Part shown: positions 24,307 through 32,240 of the stretch, one piece after another
Layout: the number at the start of each line of letters is the position of its first letter
How positions within the stretch are numbered: the stretch's first letter is position 1
Source of the DNA: Paenibacillus sp. SZ31
Lineage (GTDB): Bacteria > Bacillota > Bacilli > Paenibacillales > Paenibacillaceae
Reading direction: 5' to 3'
Length of the DNA stretch: 64,000 nucleotides
Assembly (NCBI RefSeq): GCF_012912005.1
Contig: NZ_JABBEA010000002.1
Span: 558,001 to 622,000 of the forward strand
Translations under genes and position numbers: made by a program
Notes under the pieces: model-generated
Seen by the model: the letters and a program-made list of their open reading frames with translations, nothing else
What the model was told of the DNA's origin: nothing
The model's database searches: none

Positions 24307-25514
24307 TGTGATTGCTCCCCCTCAGAAGTTGTATTCCTTGCCAAAAATTCAAGTGCTACTGCAGACAACATGCCCACACCATAAGGCATCGCTGTCTCAT
24401 CAAGATCAAACATGGGATGGTGGAGTGGATAGCGAGTACGTTCCTCATCATTCCCAGATCCTAGTCTGAAAAACACACCCGGAACCTGTTCACAATAAAA
24501 AGCGAAATCCTCGCCCCCTGTGGAGGGTTTGATATAATTCCATCCCTTCTCCGCATTAACCTGATCACAGGTCTCTGTCAGCAGGTCAACCATGCCGAGA
24601 TCATTCACGACAACAGGGTATCCATCGCCATAGACAACTTCGCATCCTGCGCCGAAAGAATCACAGACCCCTTTAACAACCTGCTCGATCAAAGCTGGCA
24701 TCCGTTCACGAATGGCAGGTGAGAGAGTACGAACCGTACCGATCATCTCCACTTCCGGGGCGATGGCTGTTCCCATGTAACCTCCGGTGATTTTGCCAAT
24801 CGTGACCACAGCGGGTTCAAGCGGATCGACCATGCGACTGACGATATTTTGCAATGCGGTGATGACCTGAGCGGATACCGCGATCGCATCAATGCCCTCA
24901 TGCGGACGAGCTGCGTGCCCACCCTTGCCGAACACCTTGATAATTAAAGGATCGGCTGATGCGAACGCCACGCCTTGACTCACACCCAAGGTTCCCGTGT
25001 TCTGTCCAGGTGTCATGTGTAATCCTGCGATGGCATCAACCTTCGGGTTCTCCAGAACACCGTCCTGGATCATGGCTCTTGCACCTGCAAGTCCCTCTTC
25101 GGCTGGCTGGAAAATGAATTTGATGTTGCCTGATTTCGGTCTTCCAAGGCCAGTAAGCAGCTGGGCTGCACCCATCAGGATGGAGGTATGAGCGTCATGT
25201 CCACACAGATGCGCTTTGCCTTCCACTTGCGAGCGGTATTCCACCGCTTTCTGATCCTGGATTGGCAAGGCATCCATGTCTGCGCGCAAGGCAAAGGTTG
25301 GTCCATCTGTCTCTCCGCGAAGCAGGCCTGTAACCCCGGTCTGTCCGACATTGCGTGTAACTTCCAGCCCCAAGCTCTCCAGATGCTCAGCTACGATAGC
25401 GGATGTGCGATGCTCCTCGTAACCGATTTCCGGATGGCGATGCAAATCTCTGCGCCAGGCGCTTAACTGGGCTTGTAGTGGCTGAGCCAGCTGTATTAGT
25501 TCTGAACGATTCAT
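24303..25514 (-). CDS. M20 family amidohydrolase/aminoacylase
   Basis: A 403-residue cytosolic metallo-hydrolase. Motifs: [14 protein letters not shown] near the start, [27 protein letters not shown] (metal ligands Asp/His), [15 protein letters not shown] (catalytic Glu), GLHMTPG and the C-terminal TGGEDFAFY. These are the marks of M20D enzymes (IAA-amino acid hydrolase/N-acyl-amino acid deacylase group), which cut N-acyl or amide bonds of amino acids or small peptides. The start overlaps the regulator stop and the end overlaps the binding protein start, so all three are coupled. Confidence 0.93.
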   Translation of the reverse strand: MNRSELIQLAQPLQAQLSAWRRDLHRHPEIGYEEHRTSAIVAEHLESLGLEVTRNVGQTGVTGLLRGETDGPTFALRADMDALPIQDQKAVEYRSQVEGKAHLCGHDAHTSILMGAAQLLTGLGRPKSGNIKFIFQPAEEGLAGARAMIQDGVLENPKVDAIAGLHMTPGQNTGTLGVSQGVAFASADPLIIKVFGKGGHAARPHEGIDAIAVSAQVITALQNIVSRMVDPLEPAVVTIGKITGGYMGTAIAPEVEMIGTVRTLSPAIRERMPALIEQVVKGVCDSFGAGCEVVYGDGYPVVVNDLGMVDLLTETCDQVNAEKGWNYIKPSTGGEDFAFYCEQVPGVFFRLGSGNDEERTRYPLHHPMFDLDETAMPYGVGMLSAVALEFLARNTTSEGEQSQ

Positions 25515-26263
25515 TCGCTGTCATTCCCTTCATTTTCGTCCGATTCAGAAACCAAACGGGCATAGATCGCGTCAGCCGAGAATTCGATATGTCTTTTCAT
25601 CGTCTCCCGGGACTTGAACCTGTCATGTGCTTTCAGTGCTTCAAGAATCTCCATATGTACACCATGGTTGACGGTACGTATCCGGTCATCATAAGGCATC
25701 AAGTCGAGCGCCGGATTAATTTTGGTCCGGATCTGTCTGACGGCTCTCTCGCAATATGGATTCCCTGAGGCTTTGGCGATCGTCAGATGAAATTTCACAT
25801 CCAGCGCCCTGAACCATTCCCTTGTACAGTCTGGCTCTATACTCTGTTCCATATAACTCTCAAGCAACTCCAGTTCGCCTGCGGTGATCCGCTCAGCAGC
25901 CAGAAAAGCTCCCTCTGGCTCGATGATGGTTCGATATTCAAACACCTTCAGCATCTGTGCCCAATCTCGTTTAATTTCTTCTCTGGTCCGTTTATGCGAA
26001 TTGGCTGTCAGAGGCAGTACAAATGTTCCGCCTTTGGCACCCACTCTTTTCTCAATCAAGCCTTTCTCTTCCAATGAAGAGAGTGCCTCGCGAACCGTAA
26101 TGCGGCTTACATTAAAAATTTCTGCCAGATCTCGCTCGGCTGGAAGTTGTTCTTCACTCATTAATTCTTTCAAAATAATGGCTTCTTCCAGTTGTTCTCG
26201 AATGAATTCACTAACCTTTTTGGTAGATACTTTCTCAAAACGAAATGAAAACGTACTCGACAT
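25511..26263 (-). CDS. GntR/FadR family (FCD) transcriptional regulator
   Basis: A 250-residue regulator. The N-terminal winged helix-turn-helix has [20 protein letters not shown] then [17 protein letters not shown], the GntR signature. The C-terminal about 150 residues are the all-helical FCD ligand domain ([45 protein letters not shown]), with Asp/His residues that usually bind a metal and an organic acid. It is the first gene of the peptide operon. A dyad at 26281-26300 lies right before it, so autoregulation is likely. Confidence 0.94.
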   Translation of the reverse strand: MSSTFSFRFEKVSTKKVSEFIREQLEEAIILKELMSEEQLPAERDLAEIFNVSRITVREALSSLEEKGLIEKRVGAKGGTFVLPLTANSHKRTREEIKRDWAQMLKVFEYRTIIEPEGAFLAAERITAGELELLESYMEQSIEPDCTREWFRALDVKFHLTIAKASGNPYCERAVRQIRTKINPALDLMPYDDRIRTVNHGVHMEILEALKAHDRFKSRETMKRHIEFSADAIYARLVSESDENEGNDSE

Positions 26264-26280
26264 CTAAACACTCCGATCTG

Positions 26281-26300
26281 TATATGGTCTAGACCTTATA
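26281..26300. promoter_or_regulatory. FadR/GntR-type operator
   Basis: TATATGGTCTAGACCTTATA is symmetric in 18 of 20 positions, with the perfect core GGTCTAGACC. The TGGTCTAGACC spacing fits the TnGTnnnACnA pattern of FCD-type regulators. It lies 18 bp before the regulator start and overlaps the AT-rich promoter region. Confidence 0.75.
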
Positions 26301-26395
26301 CCATTAATATAATTCCGACTAAACTTATATGCAATACTTTTTTCTGATAAATTCATAAATATTTTTTTCCCACCCCCAAATTGAACCATTTTGCC

Positions 26396-26432
26396 ACAAA
26401 AAAGACGCATCTGCACGCAGCAGATGCATCTT
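26396..26432 (-). terminator. Intrinsic terminator after glycosyltransferase gene
   Basis: AAGACGCATCTGC and GCAGATGCATCTT pair with one mismatch around a 5-base loop and are followed on the minus strand by TTTTTT. It lies about 70 bp after the stop of the gene at 26504, with a copy of the 72-bp dispersed repeat in between. Confidence 0.85.
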
Positions 26433-26433
26433 C

Positions 26434-26505
26434 GCTTTCGATGTAACTTTCTTTCAGAAAGCTTTTAGGCGAACGCTCCGTTTCTTCAGGTTATTTCTGT
26501 CCTCT
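26434..26505 (+). repeat. 72-bp dispersed intergenic repeat, copy A
   Basis: This stretch matches 61397-61468 in the same orientation at 65 of 72 positions by hand alignment. It contains the small hairpin CTTTCT-TTC-AGAAAG and ends over the stop codon of the glycosyltransferase gene. In both copies it directly follows a long hairpin. It does not look coding in either copy. Confidence 0.8.
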
Positions 26506-27217
26506 ATAACTTTTTATTAGCAAAGGGTCTGAAATCCTCTGTAACCGCAAGTTTTTTGCTTCCCTCCAGGTAAAAGCTATCATCCGCTCTCCACGTATGA
26601 CTTTTCTTGTTCTGTCTCCGGTGATAGACATAATTGTATGGTGAGGTTGCGTACGCTTTGAATCCTCTTTTCCTGCATTGTCTCAGGAAGGTCACATCTT
26701 CTCCTATTGAACGGTCTGTGAAGCGGACTTTTTTCAAGATCTCTCTTTTGAATAAAATAGTGCCCCCTTGTACAAATTCAACCGGTTTATTCTTTTCAGC
26801 GGGAGATCTGACCAACAATGTCTTGGATGCGCCCAAGTAGACCAGGCAAGAATGTTTGCCTACAATATCACTTTTGGTCCGTCTGAGCTCTCTCACCTGT
26901 TCTGTCAAATAATACGGCGAATAGTAGTCATCATCATCAAATTTGGCAATCAACGCAAAGCGAGCCCTTGTTATTCCAGCATTCAGGCTTTGTCCTAACG
27001 AAATGCTCTCCGGAACTTGATATACATGAACATTCGCATATTTCCGAACCCGGTTTTGATATAATGCCAGATTCATACGGTCATGATTCAGGACAATGAT
27101 CAGTTCTTTGCTTTGATAACGCTGGCGACTGTAATTTTGCAGGATGTTGTCAAAAAATTGCGGCCGATTGGTACACACAATAATGGAAACACCATGACCC
27201 GTTTTGTGTTTAGTCAA
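26504..27217 (-). CDS. Family 2 glycosyltransferase (GT-A fold)
   Basis: A 237-residue glycosyltransferase: VSIIVCTNRPQFFDNI at the start, SISLGQSLNAGITRA, and the metal-binding DDDD at 94-97 (LIAKFDDDDYY). FVQGGTILFKRE and SIGEDVTFLRQCRKRGFKAY are the acceptor and ED motifs. The start is a TTG with GAGGG six bases upstream. The basic C-terminus and lack of a membrane helix resemble small spore- or cell-surface glycosyltransferases. It appears to be a single-gene unit. Donor and acceptor are unknown. Confidence 0.85.
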   Translation of the reverse strand: MTKHKTGHGVSIIVCTNRPQFFDNILQNYSRQRYQSKELIIVLNHDRMNLALYQNRVRKYANVHVYQVPESISLGQSLNAGITRARFALIAKFDDDDYYSPYYLTEQVRELRRTKSDIVGKHSCLVYLGASKTLLVRSPAEKNKPVEFVQGGTILFKREILKKVRFTDRSIGEDVTFLRQCRKRGFKAYATSPYNYVYHRRQNKKSHTWRADDSFYLEGSKKLAVTEDFRPFANKKL

Positions 27218-27305
27218 GACATACCCTCTTTTCAGCTCAATTTTCTCCTATCATATGTGCCGAGATAGAGTCTGGTATGGACCAATAGCTAGTATCCAAA
27301 ACACC

Positions 27306-27343
27306 AAAAAACCCTCTGTCCCCAAATAACAGGACAAAGGGTT
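27306..27343 (-). terminator. Intrinsic terminator of the Gfo/Idh/MocA operon
   Basis: AACCCT(C)TGTCC pairs with GGACA(A)AGGGTT around a 10-base loop, followed on the minus strand by TTTTTT. It lies just after the stop at 27370. Confidence 0.85.
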
Positions 27344-27369
27344 CAATAATCTGTAGCTGTAAATCTGTT

Positions 27370-28467
27370 CTATGCTTCGTTATTGTTATTCAAATATACA
27401 GCCTTGCCAGTGCGAGCAGATTCATAGAGTGCTTCCAAGATCTGAGATACAACCAGCGCTTGTTTTGGTGTAACGACTGGCTCCTGTTCGTTCTCAATCG
27501 CTTCAATCCACTTTCTCATCTCGACATCAGGCGCGCTCTCACTCTTGCCATCGTAGAAAGCTACCCCACCTGCACTCAGTTCAATCTCGTTGGTATATAG
27601 ACGGCTGAATTTCTCGCCATTGATACGCAGTCCGTTCTTCATATCCGCACCTGCTTCGCTGCCGCTCAAGCTACATTTGGCCTCATCCACGTCCAGGGAG
27701 TTCAGTGCCCAGCTGGATTCCAGCATAATCGTTGCGCCATTCTCCATCACAATCATGCCGAAGGCCGAGTCCTCTACAGAGAATTGTTTTGGATCCCACG
27801 GGCCCCAGGCATTGGCCGCATTTTCACGTTGCGAAAGCTCATGATAGGTCGTACCCAGCACAACCTTCGGTTGATAGTTATCCATCATCCAGAGCGTCAG
27901 ATCGAGTGCGTGCGTACCAATATCAATTAGTGGACCGCCACCTTGTTTCTCCTCATCCAGGAAAACACCCCAGGTTGGTACCGCTCTACGTCTAATCGCA
28001 TGTGCTTTGGCAAAATAAATATTACCCAGGTCACCCGCTTCGCATACCTTCTTCAAGTACTGACTGTCTTCTCTGAAACGGTTGTTGTATCCGATGGTAA
28101 GTTTCTTGCCGGTACGTTCTGCCGCTTCCAACATGAGTTGTGCTTCAGCAGATGTCTTAGCCATTGGCTTCTCACACATCACGTGTTTGCCTGCCTCCAG
28201 AGCAGCAATAGAAATCTCGGCATGAGAAATATTCGGTGTAAGCACATGCACAATGTCCAAAGACTCATCCTTAAGCAATTCCTGATAATCCGTGTAGACT
28301 TCGGCTTCAGTAGTGCCATATTTCTGCTTGGCTTCATCTGCACGTTCCTGAACGATATCGCAGAAAGCCACCAGTTCAACATTATCCAATTTACTCAGAC
28401 TCGGCAGATGTTTACCATTCGCGATTCCACCACAGCCAATAATTCCGATACGATATACTTTACTCAT
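27370..28467 (-). CDS. Gfo/Idh/MocA family oxidoreductase
   Basis: A 365-residue NAD(P)-dependent sugar dehydrogenase-like protein. The N-terminal Rossmann fold reads YRIGIIGCGGIANGKHLPSL, with VTP-type segment LTPNISHAEISIAALEAGKH and the conserved CEKPMAKT (catalytic-region EKP). The C-terminal alpha/beta domain has GGGPLIDIGTHALDLTLWMM, carrying the family Asp and His (DxGxH). It acts on a sugar, polyol or derivative. It is the last gene of an operon with another family member (30432) and an AraC regulator. Confidence 0.93.
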   Translation of the reverse strand: MSKVYRIGIIGCGGIANGKHLPSLSKLDNVELVAFCDIVQERADEAKQKYGTTEAEVYTDYQELLKDESLDIVHVLTPNISHAEISIAALEAGKHVMCEKPMAKTSAEAQLMLEAAERTGKKLTIGYNNRFREDSQYLKKVCEAGDLGNIYFAKAHAIRRRAVPTWGVFLDEEKQGGGPLIDIGTHALDLTLWMMDNYQPKVVLGTTYHELSQRENAANAWGPWDPKQFSVEDSAFGMIVMENGATIMLESSWALNSLDVDEAKCSLSGSEAGADMKNGLRINGEKFSRLYTNEIELSAGGVAFYDGKSESAPDVEMRKWIEAIENEQEPVVTPKQALVVSQILEALYESARTGKAVYLNNNNEA

Positions 28468-28479
28468 ATATATTCACCC

Positions 28480-29403
28480 TCACTTAAGTATTGGTTGTTT
28501 CATTTTACGGAAAGCCGACGGGGTCATCCCCAGACGTTTACGAAATACAGCATGCAAATAGTTGGCATTATTGAAACCTGAAGCAAGAGCGATCTGTTCA
28601 ATGGACACGTTACTTTCCTCCAGATTGCGGCACACGGCGCGCAGACGAATATCCTCCAGTACGCGGCTGAACGGCATCTCCGGCTGTACCTGATAGAAGA
28701 TTCGCTGCAATTGTCTGCTGCTAATATGAAGTTTCTCAGCTACATGCTCCAGCGTCACCACTGTAGGATGATTTGCTTCCATATACTGCACTGCATACTC
28801 ATAGCGATACACCGACATATCCCGCACAGGGGCTACTGGTCGATTCCCACCGGTGTCGTATGCCCGCACGGTTTTAAGTAATATGCTGATGACCAGTTGT
28901 TTAATGGACGTATAATATCCTATTAATTTGTGATCACAAGCCTCATAGGCTTCCAAAAAACAATGCATCGCTCGATGATAATCATTCACCGGAGCCAGCG
29001 GAAGCGTTCTCAGCTTCTCCATCGTTTCCTCGGATTCAGCGGCTTCCCAGGGATCCACATGCTCTCTTGGCTTATGGACAATATCCACATGAAGACATAG
29101 TTCATCCATATCCTCTTCGGCGTCCGCCTCCTGATAATGAACGACTCCCGGTCCTGTCAAATACAGCATACCTTCGGAGAGTGCATGTGTCTCATCATCC
29201 AAAATAACTTTACCTTTACCTCTTGGGATAAAATGAAACTCGAACTCCGCATGATTATGGAAATCCACAACTCGGCCCGCTGGAAAAGAAGTCAGATGAA
29301 ATCGCATCACACGAATCTCATAATGTCCCCAAACCATTAGAATATCCAGTCTCTCGAGGAGATCCTGCCGCTCAAGCATTTTCTCATAAGGATACAAGCT
29401 CAA
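28480..29403 (-). CDS. AraC family regulator with cupin domain
   Basis: A 307-residue protein. Residues 30-110 form a cupin sugar-binding half (AGRVVDFHNHAEFEFHFIPRGKG, with the His-x-His metal/ligand pattern). The C-terminal double helix-turn-helix (about 205-300) has VTLEHVAEKLHISSRQLQRIF and SIEQIALASGFNNANYLHAVFRKR. The TTG start follows AAGGGGGG. It sits 12 bp before the dehydrogenase at 28467 and 24 bp after the one at 30432, so it is part of their operon and likely controls it in response to a sugar. Confidence 0.92.
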   Translation of the reverse strand: MSLYPYEKMLERQDLLERLDILMVWGHYEIRVMRFHLTSFPAGRVVDFHNHAEFEFHFIPRGKGKVILDDETHALSEGMLYLTGPGVVHYQEADAEEDMDELCLHVDIVHKPREHVDPWEAAESEETMEKLRTLPLAPVNDYHRAMHCFLEAYEACDHKLIGYYTSIKQLVISILLKTVRAYDTGGNRPVAPVRDMSVYRYEYAVQYMEANHPTVVTLEHVAEKLHISSRQLQRIFYQVQPEMPFSRVLEDIRLRAVCRNLEESNVSIEQIALASGFNNANYLHAVFRKRLGMTPSAFRKMKQPILK

Positions 29404-29427
29404 GACTGCACACCCCCTTAATAAAAC

Positions 29428-30432
29428 CTAACCCTTCAACTCATCGAGAGCAACTCTACGCTCTTCCTTGGCAGAGAGATTCGCAGCTTCCATCAACCGG
29501 GTTAGCTCCATAGCAATCTGCACGTTTTCGGTTGCATCCGTATCATTTTGTATATGTGCAACCCATTGATTGAATGCGCTTTCTCTTTGGTCTGCCAAAG
29601 GAAGTTCAGTCCACTCTTGATACTGTCCCTGTGCTGCTTTCGTGCGAATCAATAACTTTTCATCAGGTGTTCCATACAGAAGTGTACCTTCCGTACCATG
29701 AACCTCAATCGTAAACGGAGAATGGCTGTTCACAAAACCAGCTTCGACAACCCCGACTGCTCCCGAATCCGTAAACAAGGTTGCGACTGCATTATCTTCC
29801 ACTTCTTTGCCTGTAATATATCCAAAGTTCGCGTTAACCGCTGTTACTTCCTGACCCAAAAACAGTTTGGCCAGATACATGGGATGGCAGCCCAGATCAA
29901 TCAGCGCACCGCCCTGACAATCCTTCAGATCATAGAAGTGTTCAGGTAACCAGTTCGAAATTGCTCCATCATGCGATAAACGCGCTCTAACATAAGTCAC
30001 TTTGCCAAGTAATCCTTGGTTAAGCACATCCTGAATTGTTAGCGTATATCCTGCATTCAGACGCGGTAAGGAGACCGTCATTTTGACCTTCTTGGCCTTC
30101 ACCTCATTAAGGATCCTGTTGGATTCCACCTGTGTCGACGCAATAACCTTCTCTGTGAAAATGTGTTTACCTGCTTTTGCAGCAGCGGTGATCACCTCTT
30201 CATGGATGCGAGTTGGCGCATCTACAATAACGGCATCGATGTCGTCCTTGGCCAGCATATCTTCGAGTGAAGCATAAAATGGTACGTTTAAGCGTTCCGC
30301 AGCTTCCTGCCCCCGCTTGTCATCTTCATCCCAAACAGCGGCGATGACCGTATCCTCATGTTCCTGTGCTTGCTTGATGTAATCCCATGCGTGAACATGC
30401 CACAAGCTAATTTTCCCAATTCGAATGGTCAC
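29428..30432 (-). CDS. Gfo/Idh/MocA family oxidoreductase
   Basis: A 334-residue dehydrogenase-like protein with a GTG start and GGAGG upstream. The N-terminal fold is slightly divergent (IRIGKISLWHVHAWDYIKQA instead of the usual GxGxxG), and the conserved EKV replaces EKP in HIFTEKVIAS. The DxGxH motif is kept as GGALIDLGCHPMYLAKLFL. The unusual nucleotide-binding loop resembles family members with HxHAWDY starts found in sugar catabolic operons; a redox role is likely but the cofactor loop should be tested. First gene of a three-gene operon. Confidence 0.88.
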   Translation of the reverse strand: MTIRIGKISLWHVHAWDYIKQAQEHEDTVIAAVWDEDDKRGQEAAERLNVPFYASLEDMLAKDDIDAVIVDAPTRIHEEVITAAAKAGKHIFTEKVIASTQVESNRILNEVKAKKVKMTVSLPRLNAGYTLTIQDVLNQGLLGKVTYVRARLSHDGAISNWLPEHFYDLKDCQGGALIDLGCHPMYLAKLFLGQEVTAVNANFGYITGKEVEDNAVATLFTDSGAVGVVEAGFVNSHSPFTIEVHGTEGTLLYGTPDEKLLIRTKAAQGQYQEWTELPLADQRESAFNQWVAHIQNDTDATENVQIAMELTRLMEAANLSAKEERRVALDELKG

Positions 30433-30760
30433 TTTTGTCTTACCTCCATACTATATAATATTCTGACATTTATCTATAAGTTATCACAGACTTAATCTAT
30501 TTTTAATAGAAACTCACGACAATTAATGTATAAAATCACGACATGATTCACTTCCCTAATTCATTCATAAAAAAACAACCCAAAGGATTTAAACACAATC
30601 TTTCAGTGCAATCCCTTATCGTGTCCTCAGTGCATATCAACTAAGTGTAGCCGATCCAACTTCTCTTAACCTTTTTTTCAATATAACGTAAAAAAGCGAA
30701 ACTCCGTAAAGGAATTTCGCTTTAGCTATCAGTTAACTTTAAAAGAAAATCTTATAAAGT
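30433..30760. other. Intergenic region upstream of the Gfo/Idh/MocA operon
   Basis: About 330 bp of AT-rich sequence with no supported gene. It holds the terminator of the DUF5412 gene (30690-30723) and presumably the promoter of the operon starting at 30432. No clear operator was seen. Confidence 0.5.
30690..30723 (-). terminator. Intrinsic terminator of DUF5412 gene
   Basis: AAAGCGAAACTCC pairs with GGAATTTCGCTTT with one mismatch, and the minus strand then reads TTTTTT. It lies about 40 bp after the stop codon at 30761. Confidence 0.8.
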
Positions 30761-31294
30761 TTAAGGACTACGGCGTATCGTTTCACCGTTCAATACATTA
30801 ACTTTTTGATCATTAATTGAAATCGTGTGGTTATTGACCCATTCCAAGTCTACCTGATCCGTCTTTGTCTCATAATAAAATACTCTTTTAAACCAAAGTG
30901 GACCTTTTAATTCCCCTACAACGCCAAACGATCCCATGGCTCCAGCGTCAGTTTTATAGAAACTTATTGTATTGTGCTTATCTGGTGAATGCGTAGTCGT
31001 AAGTAATTGTTTTGATCCAGAAAATATCGATGTAAATGACAAAGCACCCAACAGTATGAAGATCAATACTACAGAGAGAACCGTCGAGATCCAACTTCTT
31101 ACCTTCGTAGACTTGTTCGATGTATCTTTAAAACCAAGTATAGCTAGAGCTAGTCCTAAAATAGAGAGAATTAGAATTACATAGTTGGGAGGACTAACTA
31201 GCCATTTATTATTCATATGAGAATATAGTGAATACATCGAAATAAAGTACAAAAAAAGCACTAAAAATAAAGCAACCCAACTCAATTTCCTCAC
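30761..31294 (-). CDS. DUF5412-like membrane protein
   Basis: A 177-residue protein with three hydrophobic segments (about 5-25, 37-55, 70-92) and an extracytoplasmic C-terminal domain. The C-terminal part reads HSPDKHNTISFYKTDAGAMGSFGVVGE, GPLWFKRVFYYE, VDLEWVNNHTISINDQKVNV, the pattern of DUF5412. The GTG start has GAGGGG upstream. Function is unknown. It stands between the Mrr-like nuclease gene (same strand, about 90 bp upstream) and its own terminator, so the two may be co-transcribed. Confidence 0.78.
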   Translation of the reverse strand: MRKLSWVALFLVLFLYFISMYSLYSHMNNKWLVSPPNYVILILSILGLALAILGFKDTSNKSTKVRSWISTVLSVVLIFILLGALSFTSIFSGSKQLLTTTHSPDKHNTISFYKTDAGAMGSFGVVGELKGPLWFKRVFYYETKTDQVDLEWVNNHTISINDQKVNVLNGETIRRSP

Positions 31295-31382
31295 TAAAAT
31301 TGCACCCCTCTTCCCACTTAGGTTATGTATGAATAGTCAACGGAATCAATCATTTTTCTACTGAATACTATGCTATGTGTTT

Positions 31383-32030
31383 TCACTTACTCATCACTTT
31401 TTTTACATACTTTTCTGCCTTGTAATCTTTTCGAACCTCATGTAGCGTGTTGCTATTCGCTTCCGACCAGGATTCAAGTATCATCCTCGGTTCCCCTTCA
31501 ATGGTGTCACGCGCCTCAATCATATCACCGTCTCTAAAAGCTTCAATCACATGAATTAGATCAGTTCGATCAATCAACTTTACAAAGTTAATACCGGCTA
31601 ATGTCTCACACGATTCTGTGAAATGGGATGAAGTAAACACGATTGCTTTTTTAGCCTTGTAATATCTCATGCAAGAAAACACCTCTTGCACAGCGCTGAT
31701 GCCGACTGGATACTCTATTGAGTATCGCTTTGCTTGGATGACATTTCTAACACCTTCCCGATCAGTGAAAACTACGTCTGCACCAAAATCGCGACTTCCT
31801 AACGTTTTGTAGACTCCTGAATAACCCAACTCAATTAACAATCTGTACAAGTACATCTCGAAGCCAGAGCCATCCTCCATCCTGTCTATATCAGCGATAG
31901 TAATGGCTTTTAAGTCGTAATTCTCCTCAAAAAGCACCGCTGATTTCTTTTGTTTACGTGCTAAACTAAGAACCCAAAGGCTAAGTGCAATGATCACTAC
32001 AACGATGAATACAAATAAAATATAGATCAT
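31383..32030 (-). CDS. Membrane-anchored Mrr-like restriction endonuclease-fold protein
   Basis: From the ATG at 32030 (GGAGGT upstream) the protein has 215 residues. Residues 1-23 form one membrane helix. Residues about 50-150 are an Mrr_cat-type PD-(D/E)xK nuclease: GSGFEMYLYRLLIELGYSGV, then SRDFGADVVF and VIQAKRY, giving the Asp...Gln-x-Lys active site. A tail of about 55 residues follows. Family members cut modified or foreign DNA, but those with a membrane anchor are poorly characterised. No methyltransferase is adjacent. It is followed by a DUF5412 membrane protein. Confidence 0.85.
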   Translation of the reverse strand: MIYILFVFIVVVIIALSLWVLSLARKQKKSAVLFEENYDLKAITIADIDRMEDGSGFEMYLYRLLIELGYSGVYKTLGSRDFGADVVFTDREGVRNVIQAKRYSIEYPVGISAVQEVFSCMRYYKAKKAIVFTSSHFTESCETLAGINFVKLIDRTDLIHVIEAFRDGDMIEARDTIEGEPRMILESWSEANSNTLHEVRKDYKAEKYVKKVMSK

Positions 32031-32174
32031 TAGGTGTACCTCCATTACAACAAACTAGCACAATAATACCACATTTTTCTATATTGGAAATTAATTATTT
32101 TATTGGATAAAAAGAACTTAGAACGAGTAATAACGTCGCTATAGCATCCTTCAATAAGACAATGTTTGAATAAC

Positions 32175-32210
32175 AAAAACCTCCTGTCCACACTACCGCG
32201 AACAGGAGGT
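32175..32210 (-). terminator. Intrinsic terminator of the mannoside operon
   Basis: ACCTCCTGT and ACAGGAGGT form a perfect 9-bp stem with a 14-base loop, followed on the minus strand by TTTTTG. It lies 30 bp after the GH38 stop codon. Confidence 0.88.
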
Positions 32211-32240
32211 CCTTTAAAGTTATGATATTCAAAAATTAAA

